Source of the DNA: Paracoccus aeridis
GTDB lineage: Bacteria > Pseudomonadota > Alphaproteobacteria > Rhodobacterales > Rhodobacteraceae
Direction: 5' to 3'
DNA length: 64,000 nt
NCBI RefSeq assembly: GCF_004923205.2
Contig: NZ_SELD02000007.1
Span: 61,244 to 125,243 of the forward strand
Positions 38,217 to 46,993 of this stretch are shown piece after piece. A program made the position numbers and the translations under genes. Below the pieces are notes generated by a model. That model was not told the origin of the DNA, did no database searches, and worked only from the letters and a program-made list of their open reading frames with translations. Positions within the stretch are counted from its first letter, which is position 1; each line of letters starts with the position of its first letter.

Positions 38217-38274
38217 TTGGACCGAACAGTCTGTCTGCGCTTATCGGCAGTGCAGCCGAGAAAGGTTGTCTGCC

Positions 38275-39291
38275 ATGCCCGCGTCCGCCCGTGCCGATGT
38301 TCTTCGCCCTATCCAGTTCGGGGAAATCGTTCCCGGCCTGGCTCTTGCCGGCGGGATCGCGGTCGCCGCGACCATCCTGAGGCTGGCGACAGGGTCGCCT
38401 ATCCTCAGCCCGATGCTCGTGTCGGTGTTCGCGGGCATCGCCATTCGCCTGTCGTTGCGCCCTGGGTCCAGCTTCACGCCGGGGCTGCGCTTCGCCGCGC
38501 GGCCGGTATTGCGCCTGGGGATCATCCTGCTGGGGCTGCAGGTGACCTTGTCGGCGATCATCGGGATCGGTGTCGCGCCGTTCCTTGTTGCCGCCCTGAC
38601 GCTGTCGGGTACCTACGTGGCCATCGTCGCGCTGGGCCGGGCCATGGGCGTGCCGCAGCCCTTGACGCGGCTGATCGCGGCCGGCACCTCGGTCTGCGGG
38701 GCGTCCGCCATCGTGGCAGCCAACTCGGTCGCGCAGGCCGACGAGGAGGATGTGGGCTACGCCGTAGCCTGCGTGACGCTGTTCGGCACTATCGCGATGA
38801 TCACCTTTCCGCTGCTGGCCGGCCCGCTGGGCCTTTCGTCTGCCGCGTTCGGGGTCTGGACCGGCGCCGGCATCCACGAGGTCGCCCAGGTCACGGCCGC
38901 CGCCTTCCAGATGGGCGCGGACGCCGGGCAGGTCGGCACGCTGACCAAGCTGATCCGCGTCATCCTGCTGGCCCCTCTGGTCATCACGATCGCCGGCCTC
39001 GCCCGCAGCGGCGATGCGTCAGGCAGAGCAGCCCGTACGCCGTTTCCCTGGTTCGTGATCTGGTTCCTGGTGATGATCGGATTGAACAGCACCGGCATCG
39101 TGCCCGATCAGCTGCGGCAGCAGGCTTCGATCGGGTCGACGCTGTGCATGGCGACCGGCCTTGCCGCGATGGGACTTGCCATGGACCTGCGGCAGCTGAG
39201 GAACCGCGGTCTGCGGCCGTTTCTGCTGGGGCTCTGCGGAACGCTGATCGTCTCGGCCCTGTCCCTCGGGCTGGTGACGGCGGTCATGTGA
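38275..39291 (+). CDS. cuyZ: PSE/UPF0324 (YeiH)-family exporter, CuyZ/SuyZ-like
   Basis: This 338-residue protein has about ten membrane helices, with the family motifs LRLGIILLGLQVTLSAIIGI, AAGTSVCGASAIVAANS and GAGIHEVAQVTAAAF. This putative sulfate exporter family includes SuyZ/CuyZ, which are linked to export of sulfite or sulfate released from C3 sulfonates. Its proximity to a CuyA-like lyase gives it a plausible job: removing the sulfite freed from cysteate. The start at 38275 has AAAGG 9 bp upstream. No sulfite dehydrogenase gene is visible in the window. Confidence 0.82.
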   Translation: MPASARADVLRPIQFGEIVPGLALAGGIAVAATILRLATGSPILSPMLVSVFAGIAIRLSLRPGSSFTPGLRFAARPVLRLGIILLGLQVTLSAIIGIGVAPFLVAALTLSGTYVAIVALGRAMGVPQPLTRLIAAGTSVCGASAIVAANSVAQADEEDVGYAVACVTLFGTIAMITFPLLAGPLGLSSAAFGVWTGAGIHEVAQVTAAAFQMGADAGQVGTLTKLIRVILLAPLVITIAGLARSGDASGRAARTPFPWFVIWFLVMIGLNSTGIVPDQLRQQASIGSTLCMATGLAAMGLAMDLRQLRNRGLRPFLLGLCGTLIVSALSLGLVTAVM

Positions 39292-39360
39292 CCGTCGCTC
39301 CGGGGATGGAGCGGGTTCCTCAGCGGCTTGCCCGTGCCCGATCGACCGGGGCTGCTGCCC

Positions 39361-39780
39361 GCCGCGGCTGAACGCAACCACCGCGGCGCAGCCTGCCGGA
39401 GAGGCCAGCGCAATCCGGCCGGACTGCGCGGCCGCGCCAACCGCGAGCAGCCAGCCCCCGTTACCGACCCGGCTAGCTTGGGCGACATAGATCACCGAGG
39501 TGTTCAGGACGTTCTATGCGCCCGAAAGCATCGGCCCTGACGGTTCAGGCGCGCCTGCTGCGTGGCACTGCCGGAAACGAAAGCAAGGCCGACCAGCGAA
39601 GCTCCGACGGTCATCGCGGCCGTCGCGCCTGCGCCGACGCGCCAGCACCGCACCCGCCATCGCAGAGGCCAGCGCCAGCCGAAGGGGTGCGACGAGGCCC
39701 GATCACCAGTGCCAGTTGCGTGGCGGCCGATCGCAGCACATCCGCAAGGCCAACGCCAATGAACTCGCAGATTTGAAGGC
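39361..39780 (-). pseudogene. Decayed MFS transporter gene, C-terminal remnant
   Basis: No intact frame spans this region, but the minus strand gives consecutive fragments of one MFS-type C-terminus in shifting frames. In order they are GVGLADVLRSAATQLALVIG, then APLRLALASAMAGAVLA, then GASLVGLAFVSGSATQQARL. An in-frame stop follows, then NVLNTSVIYVAQASRVGNGG and WLLAVGAAAQSGRIALA. The order N-T-S-x-I-Y-x-x-Q-A after S-x-x-Q-Q-A-R-L is typical of MFS drug or arabinose efflux proteins around helices 10-11. At least two frameshifts and one stop are needed, so this is a pseudogene; the 5' part is unrecognisable. The region 39781-39988 upstream has no gene. Confidence 0.6.
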
Positions 39781-39988
39781 AACGGTCTTCGTGAACGCCG
39801 CCTGACTCTCTCACCCGGACGTCAAGTCCTATGCGCCGTACGTGAAGCACGTCGTTCGGGCCAACGTGACGGAGATCAGCTTTAGCTGCGCCGAGGTAGC
39901 CCGCCGGGCTTGCGGTGTCCGCCCGGCCGTTGAAGCGTGGAATAGTGCCGAACGAAAATCCGACGGAAACAATCTTTTCTGAGATGAA

Positions 39989-40063
39989 TGGCAGCCCGTA
40001 GGGGAGTCGAACCCCTCTTTTCAGGTTGAAAACCTGACGTCCTAACCGATAGACGAACGGGCC
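39989..40063 (-). tRNA. tRNA-Glu (anticodon UUC)
   Basis: A 75-nt cloverleaf can be folded on the minus strand. The acceptor begins GGCCCGT and pairs with ACGGGCU, with a terminal G-U pair. The anticodon loop TTTTCAA gives UUC (complement at 40028-40030). The T arm is AGGGG-TTCGACT-CCCCT. Discriminator G is followed by an encoded CCA at the 3' end. G73 and UUC identify tRNA-Glu. Confidence 0.95.
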
Positions 40064-40167
40064 ATCCAAGTCGTCCGCGCGGCGCTGCCCCGCGGCGTGG
40101 AGCGGTGTTTAGGTCAGGGCCGCGGGGGGCGCAAGCAGAAAAATGCGTGCCCGACGCGCTTTTCGCA

Positions 40168-41931
40168 TCATGCCTCCGCCGCGTCGTCGAGGCGCAGGCG
40201 CAGCCGCTGGCGGCCGCCCCAGACTGACAGCTCCAGCTTGCCGGCAAGGTGGAAGCGGTGGCCCTGCGCGCCCATCAGCGCGGGGCCCAGCGGCCCGGCC
40301 ATCGCGCCCCAGGCGACCGCATCGACGGGCGCCGCGCCGGGGCTGCGGAAGCGCAGGCGCAGGTGGCCGTCGCCCATGGTCGAGACGCTGTCCACCAGCT
40401 GGTCGGCGAACGCGAATCGCGGGGCAGGGGCGGCGGCGCCGAAGGGGCCGGCACGGTCCAGCATCTCCATCAGCTCGACCGTGGCCCCGGCCGGGTCGAG
40501 AAGGCCCGAGATCCGCAGGCCGTCCGACGCCTGGGCCTCGCCCGCCTGCCGGGCGACCAGTTCCGACAGGCGCGCCATCGCGGCCGGGATCGCATCCGCG
40601 GCCACGGTCAGGCCCGCGGCCATCGCGTGCCCGCCGCCCTTCTCGATCAGTCCTTCGGCCATCAGCCGCTGCATGGCGCGGCCGATGTCGACGCCCGACA
40701 CCGAGCGGGCCGAGCCCTTGCCGACGCCGCCCTGCACGCCGATCACGACCGAGGGGCGGCGCGTCGCTTCCTTCACGCGCGCGGCCACGATGCCGACGAC
40801 GCCCGGGTGCCAGCCTTCGCCCGCGGCCCAGGCGAGCGCGGGATCTCCCCGCGCCTCGACCTGCGCCAGCGCCTCGTCGCGAAGCCCCGCCTCGATCGCG
40901 CGGCGGTCGCGGTTGAAATCGTCGAGCTGCGCCGCCATGCGCGCCGCCTCGGCCGGGTCGGCGCAGGACAGGCAGCGGGCGCCGAGGTCGGCCCGCCCCA
41001 CGCGCCCGCCCGCGTTGATGCGGGGGCCGAGCAGGAAGCCGAGGTGGAACGCCGTCGGCAGCGTGTCGAGCCGCGCGACGTCGGACAGCGCGACCAGGCC
41101 CGGCCGCTGCCGCCGTGCCATGATCGCAAGCCCCTGCCGCACGAAGGCGCGGTTGACGCCGACCAGCGGCGCCACGTCCGCGACCGTCGCCAGCGCCACG
41201 AGGTCGAGATGCGAGATCAGGTCCGGCTCGGGCCGGCCGGCCGCGCGCAGGACGCGGTTGCACTGGACCAGCGTCAGGAACACGACGCCCGCCGCGCACA
41301 GGTAGCCGAGCGCGCCGTCCTCGTCCGCGCGGTTGGGGTTCACCACCGCGAGCGCGGGCGGCAGCGTCTCGCCGCCCTGGTGATGATCCAGCACGATCAC
41401 GTCGGCGCGGCCTTCCGCGGCCGCGAGCGCATCGTGGCTGAGCGTGCCGCAGTCCACGCACACGATCAGGTTGTGAGCGGCTGCGAGGGTCGCGATGGCG
41501 GGGGCGTTGGGGCCGTAGCCTTCGTCGATGCGGTCGGGGACATAAAGCGTGGCGTCGCGCCCGAGCGCGCGCAGCCAGCCGATCAGCAGCGCGGCGGAGG
41601 CGCCGCCGTCCACGTCGTAGTCGGCGAAGACGGCGATGCGCTGGCCGCTCAGCGCCGCCGCGACGATGCGTTCGGCGGCGGCCCCCATGTCGCGCAGGCG
41701 CAGCGGGTCGGGGAGAAGGTCGCGCAGGCGCGGCTCCAGGTGGCCCGCGGCGGCGTCGTGGTCGACGCCGCGCTCGGCCAGCACGCGCGCGATCGGCAGG
41801 GGCAGGGCGGAAAGCTGGGCCAGCCCCTCGGCCCGGCGTTCGAGGTCGGGGGCGGGGCCGATCCAGCGGCGGCCGCCCAGCGAGCGCGCGACGCCGAGGA
41901 ACGGCCGCGGCGAGGGATCATCGAAGGACAT
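40168..41931 (-). CDS. recJ: Single-stranded-DNA-specific exonuclease RecJ
   Basis: This 587-residue 5'-3' exonuclease of the DHH phosphoesterase family starts at the ATG at 41931. Catalytic motifs are IAVFADYDVDGGASAALL (motif I), CVDCGTLSHDA (motif II), VIVLDHHQGGETLP (the DHH motif), and GPRINAGGRVG. The DHHA1 domain includes GKGSARSVSGVDIGRAM and the EKGGGHAMAAG motif. It acts in recombination and repair by degrading single strands. Length is normal. A gap of 100 bp separates it from the upstream glpX gene on the same strand. Confidence 0.95.
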   Translation of the reverse strand: MSFDDPSPRPFLGVARSLGGRRWIGPAPDLERRAEGLAQLSALPLPIARVLAERGVDHDAAAGHLEPRLRDLLPDPLRLRDMGAAAERIVAAALSGQRIAVFADYDVDGGASAALLIGWLRALGRDATLYVPDRIDEGYGPNAPAIATLAAAHNLIVCVDCGTLSHDALAAAEGRADVIVLDHHQGGETLPPALAVVNPNRADEDGALGYLCAAGVVFLTLVQCNRVLRAAGRPEPDLISHLDLVALATVADVAPLVGVNRAFVRQGLAIMARRQRPGLVALSDVARLDTLPTAFHLGFLLGPRINAGGRVGRADLGARCLSCADPAEAARMAAQLDDFNRDRRAIEAGLRDEALAQVEARGDPALAWAAGEGWHPGVVGIVAARVKEATRRPSVVIGVQGGVGKGSARSVSGVDIGRAMQRLMAEGLIEKGGGHAMAAGLTVAADAIPAAMARLSELVARQAGEAQASDGLRISGLLDPAGATVELMEMLDRAGPFGAAAPAPRFAFADQLVDSVSTMGDGHLRLRFRSPGAAPVDAVAWGAMAGPLGPALMGAQGHRFHLAGKLELSVWGGRQRLRLRLDDAAEA

Positions 41932-42031
41932 GGGGTTACTTGCGGCAGCCGCGCGGCGCTTGCAAGGGCGGGTCACCCGGACGGGCGGTCGGAGGCGCCC
42001 GGCCGCCGCGAGGGACGGCCGGGCGGGAAGA

Positions 42032-43003
42032 TCAGGCCCGCTTGACCGGGTTGCGGTAGAACATCCGCCGGACCGAACCGGTCTTGGACCGCATCAGGAT
42101 CGTCTCGGTCTCGATGAATGTGGGCTCGCGGCGCAGGCCGCGCACGATCGACCCGTTGGTGACGCCGGTGGCCGAGAAGATCACGTCGGCCGTCACCATC
42201 TCGTCGCGGGTGTAGATGCGGTTCAGGTCGGTGATGCCGGCCTTGGCGGCGCGGCCGCGTTCGTCGTCGTTGCGGAACATCAGGCGGCCCCACATCTGCC
42301 CGCCCATGCATTTCAGCGCGGCCGCGGCCAGCACCCCCTCGGGCGCGCCGCCCGAGCCCATGTACATGTCGATGCCGGTGATCTCGGCCTCGGCCACGTG
42401 GATCACCCCGGCGACGTCGCCGTCGGTGATGAGCCGGATCGCGGCGCCGGTGGACCGGACCTCGGCGATCATCTCCTCGTGGCGCGGGCGCTCGAGGATG
42501 CAGACGGTGATGTCCTCGGGCGTGACGCCGCCCGCGCTGGCCAGCGCGCGCACGCGCTCGGCGGGCGACATGTCGAGGCTGACCACGTTCTGCGGATATC
42601 CCGGCCCGACGGCCAGCTTGTCCATGTAGACGTCGGGTGCGTGCAGAAGCGTCCCGCGCGGGGCCATCGCGATGACGGTCAGCGCGTTCGGCATGTCCTT
42701 GGCGGTCAGCGTCGTGCCCTCGAGCGGATCGAGCGCGATGTCGACCTCGGGGCCGTTGCCGGTGCCGACTTCCTCGCCGATGAACAGCATCGGCGCCTCG
42801 TCGCGCTCGCCCTCGCCGATCACGACCGTGCCCTTGATGTCGAGCAGGTTGAGCTGGTCGCGCATGGCGTTGACCGCAGCCTGGTCGGCCGCCTTTTCGT
42901 CGCCGCGGCCGATCAGCTTGGCCGACGCATGGGCCGCCGCCTCGCTCACGCGGGCAAGGCCGAGGGAAAGCATGCGGTCGTTGAAGTCGTTGGTCGGCGC
43001 CAT
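42032..43003 (-). CDS. glpX: Class II fructose-1,6-bisphosphatase (GlpX)
   Basis: This 323-residue metal-dependent phosphatase converts fructose-1,6-bisphosphate to fructose-6-phosphate in gluconeogenesis. Motifs are VVIGEGERDEAPMLFIGEEV, ALDPLEGTTLTAKDMPNAL with the catalytic Asp-x-x-Glu-Gly-Thr core, and IDMYMGSGGAPEGVLAAAAL. The ATG at 43003 is preceded by a GAGGA site. In Rhodobacterales it is often found near recJ, as here. It fits growth on organic acids, where sugar phosphates must be made from pyruvate and malate. Confidence 0.95.
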   Translation of the reverse strand: MAPTNDFNDRMLSLGLARVSEAAAHASAKLIGRGDEKAADQAAVNAMRDQLNLLDIKGTVVIGEGERDEAPMLFIGEEVGTGNGPEVDIALDPLEGTTLTAKDMPNALTVIAMAPRGTLLHAPDVYMDKLAVGPGYPQNVVSLDMSPAERVRALASAGGVTPEDITVCILERPRHEEMIAEVRSTGAAIRLITDGDVAGVIHVAEAEITGIDMYMGSGGAPEGVLAAAALKCMGGQMWGRLMFRNDDERGRAAKAGITDLNRIYTRDEMVTADVIFSATGVTNGSIVRGLRREPTFIETETILMRSKTGSVRRMFYRNPVKRA

Positions 43004-43097
43004 GTCTGGGATCCTCGGCTGGCTTGCAATTGCCCCGGCTTCTAGGGCGGGGTCGGCCACGGGGCAAGACTGGGGGCGCTAACGGCCCGGCGCTTCG

Positions 43098-43358
43098 CTA
43101 CTCTGCCGCCAGTTCCAGCGCGAGCGCATGGATGCGGGGCACGATGTCGCCCAGCGTCTGGTGGACCAGCCGGTGCTGCGCCACCCGGCCCATCCCGGCG
43201 AACCGCGGCGACGCCATGCGGACGCGGAAATGCGTCTGGCCACCCTCGCGCCAGCCCCCATGGCCGCGGTGCTGTTCGCTTTCGTCCACGACCTCGAGCC
43301 GGGACGGGTCCAGCACGGCCAGCCGTTCGGCCATCTCGTCGGCGATGCTTTGCGCCAA
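43098..43358 (-). CDS. BolA-family protein
   Basis: This 86-residue protein has the BolA core DPSRLEVVDESEQHRGHGG and HFRVRMASPRFAGMGRVAQH, including the conserved His residues used for Fe-S cluster sharing with monothiol glutaredoxins. I choose a TTG start at 43358 because AAGGGGAGAG lies just upstream and the resulting N-terminus fits BolA. The first ATG, at 43334, would shorten the first helix and lacks such a site. It is divergent from the J-domain gene. Confidence 0.88.
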   Translation of the reverse strand: MAQSIADEMAERLAVLDPSRLEVVDESEQHRGHGGWREGGQTHFRVRMASPRFAGMGRVAQHRLVHQTLGDIVPRIHALALELAAE

Positions 43359-43379
43359 TCCGGTCTCTCCCCTTACAAT
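43350..43379 (+). promoter_or_regulatory. Putative promoter of the J-domain gene
   Basis: TTGCGC (43350-43355) and TACAAT (43374-43379) are spaced by 18 bp, 52 bp before the ATG at 43432. The -10 box is good and the -35 box is partial. It overlaps the 5' end of the divergent bolA-like gene. Confidence 0.45.
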
Positions 43380-43431
43380 GCCGCGCAAATGCCTTACACT
43401 TCCGGTCCCGAGTCGGAAAGCAGGCCACGAC

Positions 43432-44058
43432 ATGACCAACAACGACCCGTTCGGCTTCGACATCTCGGCCGCTTCCGACAAGAAGCGCCGCACGAAGGGG
43501 CGCCGTGGCATGTCCGGCGCATTCGAGACGTCGACCCGCAGATGCGACAAGGAAGGCTGTTCCGAGCCGGGCCAGTACCGCGCGCCGAAATCCCCGCGCG
43601 CCCTCGATGACTACTACTGGTTCTGCAAGGAACACGTGCGCGAATACAACCTGAACTGGAACTATTTCCAGGGCCAGTCCGAGGCGGAGTTCCAGCAGTT
43701 CCTGGACAACGCGACGGTCTGGGAACGCCCCACCAAGCCCTTCGGCAAGGCGCAGGAACAGGCGTGGGCGCGCCACGGGGTAAGCGACCCGCTCGAGATC
43801 TTGGGCGCCAACGGCACCGCGCCCGAGGCACGGGCGAAGATGTCGCGGAAGCTTCCCCCGACCGAGCGTCGCGCGCTGGAGATCCTCGAGGCGCGGGACA
43901 CCTGGACGAAGATCGAGATCCGCAAGCAATACAAGTCGCTGGTGAAGGATCTTCACCCCGACATGAACGGCGGCGACCGGTCGGACGAAGAGCGGTTGCA
44001 GCAGGTCGTCTGGGCCTGGGACCAGATCAAGGACAGCCGCAGCTTCCGCGACGAGTGA
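43432..44058 (+). CDS. J-domain protein with N-terminal Cys-rich segment
   Basis: This 208-residue protein carries its J domain at the C-terminus (about residues 145-205): LEILEARDTWTKIEIRKQYK and the HPD motif in KDLHPDMNGGD. It lacks the Gly/Phe and zinc-finger regions of DnaJ. The N-terminal half has RRCDKEGCSEPGQYRAPKSP and then WFCKEHVREYN, a C-x4-C and C-x2-H arrangement that could bind zinc. Such DnaJ-domain proteins are common and conserved in Rhodobacterales. It probably stimulates a DnaK-type chaperone for a specific client, which is unknown. Confidence 0.88.
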   Translation: MTNNDPFGFDISAASDKKRRTKGRRGMSGAFETSTRRCDKEGCSEPGQYRAPKSPRALDDYYWFCKEHVREYNLNWNYFQGQSEAEFQQFLDNATVWERPTKPFGKAQEQAWARHGVSDPLEILGANGTAPEARAKMSRKLPPTERRALEILEARDTWTKIEIRKQYKSLVKDLHPDMNGGDRSDEERLQQVVWAWDQIKDSRSFRDE

Positions 44059-44064
44059 GCCGAG

Positions 44065-44091
44065 GACGCCGCGCTTTCCAGGCGCGGCGTC
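44065..44091. terminator. Hairpin between convergent J-domain gene and metK
   Basis: A perfect 10-bp stem (GACGCCGCGC / GCGCGGCGTC) with a 7-base loop starts 6 bp after the J-domain stop and lies 18 bp past the metK stop. It probably serves both genes as a terminator or 3' end protector. Confidence 0.7.
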
Positions 44092-44109
44092 GGGGTTCGC
44101 TTCGTCGGA

Positions 44110-45276
44110 TCAGACCGCCGATTTCAGCTTGTCGACGAGATCGACCCGTTCCCAGCTGAAGCCGCCATCCGCCTCGGGCGCGCGGCCGAAATGGCCGTAG
44201 GCCGCGGTGCGGCGATAGATCGGGCGGCACAGGTCCAGATGCTTGCGGATGCCAAGCGGCGTGAGGTCCATCACCTCTGCCAGCGCGCGCTCGATCTCGG
44301 CCTCGGGGACGACGCCGGTGCCGAAGGTATCGGCATAGATCGACAGCGGCTTGGCCACGCCGATCGCGTAGCTCAGCTGGATCACGCAGCGCCGCGCGAG
44401 GCCGGCGGCCACCACGTTCTTGGCGAGGTAGCGCGCGACGTAGGCGGCCGAGCGGTCCACCTTGGTCGGGTCCTTGCCCGAGAACGCGCCGCCGCCATGC
44501 GGTGCCGCGCCGCCGTAGGTGTCCACGATGATCTTGCGCCCGGTGAGGCCCGCATCCCCGTCGGGGCCGCCGATGACGAAGGTCCCGGTCGGGTTGACGT
44601 GCCACACGGTGTTTTCCGTCAGCCAGCCCTGCGGCAGCACCTCGCGGACATAGGGTTCCACGATGGCGCGGATGTCGTCCGACGTCTGCGCCTCGTCCTT
44701 GTGCTGGTGGCTCACGACGATCTGCGTGACCTCGACGGGCTTGCCGTCCTCGTAGCGGACCGACAGCTGCGACTTCGCGTCGGGACCGAGCGTCGGCTCG
44801 GCGCCGGACTTCCGCGCCTCGGCCAGGCGGCGCAGGATCGCCTGGGCATACTGGATCGGCGCGGGCATCAGCTCGTCCGTCTCGTCGACGGCATAGCCGA
44901 ACATGATCCCTTGGTCGCCGGCGCCGTCACGGTCAACGCCTTGGGCGATGTGGGCGGACTGCTCGTGCAGGAAGTTCATCACGTGGCAGGTGTTCCAGTG
45001 GAACTTGTCCTGCTCGTAGCCGATGTCCTTGATGACGCCGCGGGCGATTTCGCCGATGCTGCCCATGTAGTGCGTCAGCCGCGCCTTGTCCCGCAGGCCG
45101 ATCTCGCCGCCGATCACCACCATGCCGGTCGTGGCGAAGGTCTCGCACGCGACGCGCGCCTCGGGCTCCTCTTTCAGCAGGGCGTCGAGGATGGCGTCCG
45201 AGATCTGGTCGCACAGCTTGTCGGGATGCCCTTCGGACACGGATTCCGAGGTGAAGACATAATTCTTGCGGGACAT
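44110..45276 (-). CDS. metK: S-adenosylmethionine synthetase (MetK)
   Basis: This 388-residue enzyme makes S-adenosylmethionine from methionine and ATP. Family motifs are [40 protein letters not shown] (signature 1) and [19 protein letters not shown] (signature 2). The ATG at 45276 has GGAG upstream, which lies inside the SAM/SAH riboswitch. High SAM or SAH should therefore shut off translation of the gene that makes SAM. It follows lnt on the same strand with a 62-bp gap. Confidence 0.97.
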   Translation of the reverse strand: MSRKNYVFTSESVSEGHPDKLCDQISDAILDALLKEEPEARVACETFATTGMVVIGGEIGLRDKARLTHYMGSIGEIARGVIKDIGYEQDKFHWNTCHVMNFLHEQSAHIAQGVDRDGAGDQGIMFGYAVDETDELMPAPIQYAQAILRRLAEARKSGAEPTLGPDAKSQLSVRYEDGKPVEVTQIVVSHQHKDEAQTSDDIRAIVEPYVREVLPQGWLTENTVWHVNPTGTFVIGGPDGDAGLTGRKIIVDTYGGAAPHGGGAFSGKDPTKVDRSAAYVARYLAKNVVAAGLARRCVIQLSYAIGVAKPLSIYADTFGTGVVPEAEIERALAEVMDLTPLGIRKHLDLCRPIYRRTAAYGHFGRAPEADGGFSWERVDLVDKLKSAV

Positions 45277-45280
45277 GGGT

Positions 45281-45325
45281 TGCTCCATTGGGGTTGACCC
45301 GCCACGCCAGGAAGCCGTTGTGGGG
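45281..45325 (-). promoter_or_regulatory. SAM/SAH riboswitch upstream of metK
   Basis: Read on the minus strand, the leader contains CACAACGGCTTCC, then TGGCGTG, and 13 bases later AATGGAGCA. These match the conserved blocks of the SAM/SAH riboswitch known upstream of metK in Rhodobacterales. CCAC/GTGG forms stem P1, and the GGAGCA strand pairs with the loop in a pseudoknot. The last block includes the ribosome-binding GGAG, so ligand binding should hide it and block translation. The spacer between P1 and the last block is longer than in the minimal examples I remember. Identification is by recall of the consensus. Confidence 0.88.
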
Positions 45326-45338
45326 GCGATTAGCCCGC

Positions 45339-46919
45339 TTAGGGCAGCCGCACGGCCGGGTCAACCGTCGGCTGCGCGGCGCGATCGCGCGGGCGGCGGC
45401 GACGCGCGCCGAGCCACGCAAGCGCCGCCAGGATCGCCGCGACCGCCGGCCAGTCGCCGAGCCGCCACCAGAGCGTGGGCGGCAGCGCGCCGGGCAGGGC
45501 CGCGTCGAGGAACCCGGCCTCGTTCAGCGCGAGCTGCCGGCGCACCGTGCCGCGCGCGTCGATGGCGGCCGACACCCCGGTGTTTGCCGCCCGCATCAAG
45601 GGCAGGCCGGACTCGATCGCCCGCAGCCGCGCCTGCGCGAGATGCTGGTAGGGGCCGGAGAAGCTGCCGAACCAGGCGTCGTTCGTGACCTGCAGAAGCC
45701 ACGCGGGCCGGACGCCCGCCTGCCGCAGGTGGCGCGAGAACACCGCCTCGTAGCAGATCAGCGGCATGACGGGCGGCAGGCCCGCGAGCGTCATCACCCG
45801 CGCGCCGGGCCCGGCGGCATAGCCGAAGCCCTGCTGCGCGGCGAAGGCGCTGACGCCGAAGCGGGCCATCAGGTCACCCCACGGGATGTATTCGCCGAAG
45901 GGAACCAGGTGAAACTTGTCGTAGACCTGGCCCAGCCGCGCGTCCCCGGTGAACTCGGCGAGGCTGTTGAACCACAGCCCGCCTTCGCCTCGCTGGATGC
46001 CGGCAAGGACCGGGGCGCCGGCGGCGGAGGTGATCGCGTGCAGCAACTCCGGGGCCTGGTCCAGCAGGAACGGCGCCGCCGTTTCCGGCCAGACGACGGC
46101 CGAGACGCGGTGCCCTGCCGGGGCCGCCGACAGTTGCAGCAGGCGGTCGTAGAAGACCGGCGCCCATTCGGGATCCCACTTGCGGGTCTGGTCGGCGTTC
46201 GGCTGGACCAGCCGGATGACCGGCCCCGCGTCGGGCGGCATCGGCGCGTTCAGCCGCGCGAGGCCCGCAAACCATGCCGCCCCGACCAGCGCGGCGGACA
46301 GCGGCAGACCCTTGGCGATCGCGGTGGACAGGCGGCGGTCGCGGGCGGCCCAGGCGGGCAGGGCGGCGGCGGCCATCGTCAGCGCGGACAATCCGACCGC
46401 GCCGATCCACGCGGCGGCCTGCCCGGCGGGCGTGTCGATCCAGACGTGACCCGTCAGTGCCCAGGGCAGGCCGGTGAACAGCCAGCCTCGGATCCAGTCG
46501 GACAGCGCTAGTGCGGCCGCAACGGCCAGCGCCCTGTCGCGAGCGCCGCCTGCAAGCCGCCACGCAGCCCAAGACGGAATGGCCCAGAACAGCGCCCCGC
46601 CGAGCGCCATGAGAACGAGCGCGAAGGGCGCCATCCAGCCGTAGATCTCGGGCTCAACGAGGAACGGTTCGATGATCCACAGCATCGCGAGCCCGAAGTA
46701 GCCGGCCCCGGCCGCAAGCGCGCGCCAGAAGGCGCGGCGGCCGGTAGCGGCATCGCCCACGCGCCAGACGACCACCGCAAGGCCCAGAAGCGAAAGGGGC
46801 CAGAGACCCCACGGTGCCTGCCCCAGCGCGGCCGCAAGACCCGCGCAGACGTCGATGAGGAAGCCGCCATGCCGCCGGACGCGGCCCGCAAGGTGCCGGG
46901 TCGCGACCGGGCCCGGCAT
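45339..46919 (-). CDS. lnt: Apolipoprotein N-acyltransferase (Lnt)
   Basis: This 526-residue inner-membrane enzyme adds the third acyl chain to lipoproteins. About six N-terminal helices are followed by a periplasmic nitrilase-like domain. Its catalytic triad is visible as Glu in [10 protein letters not shown], Lys in [17 protein letters not shown], and Cys in [15 protein letters not shown]. The ATG at 46919 is preferred over 46982 because the extra N-terminal stretch is proline-rich and not family-like. The stop lies 14 bp before the metK riboswitch begins. Confidence 0.94.
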   Translation of the reverse strand: MPGPVATRHLAGRVRRHGGFLIDVCAGLAAALGQAPWGLWPLSLLGLAVVVWRVGDAATGRRAFWRALAAGAGYFGLAMLWIIEPFLVEPEIYGWMAPFALVLMALGGALFWAIPSWAAWRLAGGARDRALAVAAALALSDWIRGWLFTGLPWALTGHVWIDTPAGQAAAWIGAVGLSALTMAAAALPAWAARDRRLSTAIAKGLPLSAALVGAAWFAGLARLNAPMPPDAGPVIRLVQPNADQTRKWDPEWAPVFYDRLLQLSAAPAGHRVSAVVWPETAAPFLLDQAPELLHAITSAAGAPVLAGIQRGEGGLWFNSLAEFTGDARLGQVYDKFHLVPFGEYIPWGDLMARFGVSAFAAQQGFGYAAGPGARVMTLAGLPPVMPLICYEAVFSRHLRQAGVRPAWLLQVTNDAWFGSFSGPYQHLAQARLRAIESGLPLMRAANTGVSAAIDARGTVRRQLALNEAGFLDAALPGALPPTLWWRLGDWPAVAAILAALAWLGARRRRPRDRAAQPTVDPAVRLP

Positions 46920-46993
46920 GTCGGGCCCGGTCGGAAGCGCGGTTGGCCCGCCCCCCTTGGCCCGCAAAGGGCGAAGCGCCACGAGGCTGTCCG

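Noticed and set aside
39989..40063. A tRNA attachment site with a matching direct repeat
   Set aside because: I did not see a second copy of the tRNA 3' end in the window, and there is no integrase gene, so an integrated element is not supported beyond the pseudogene remnant.
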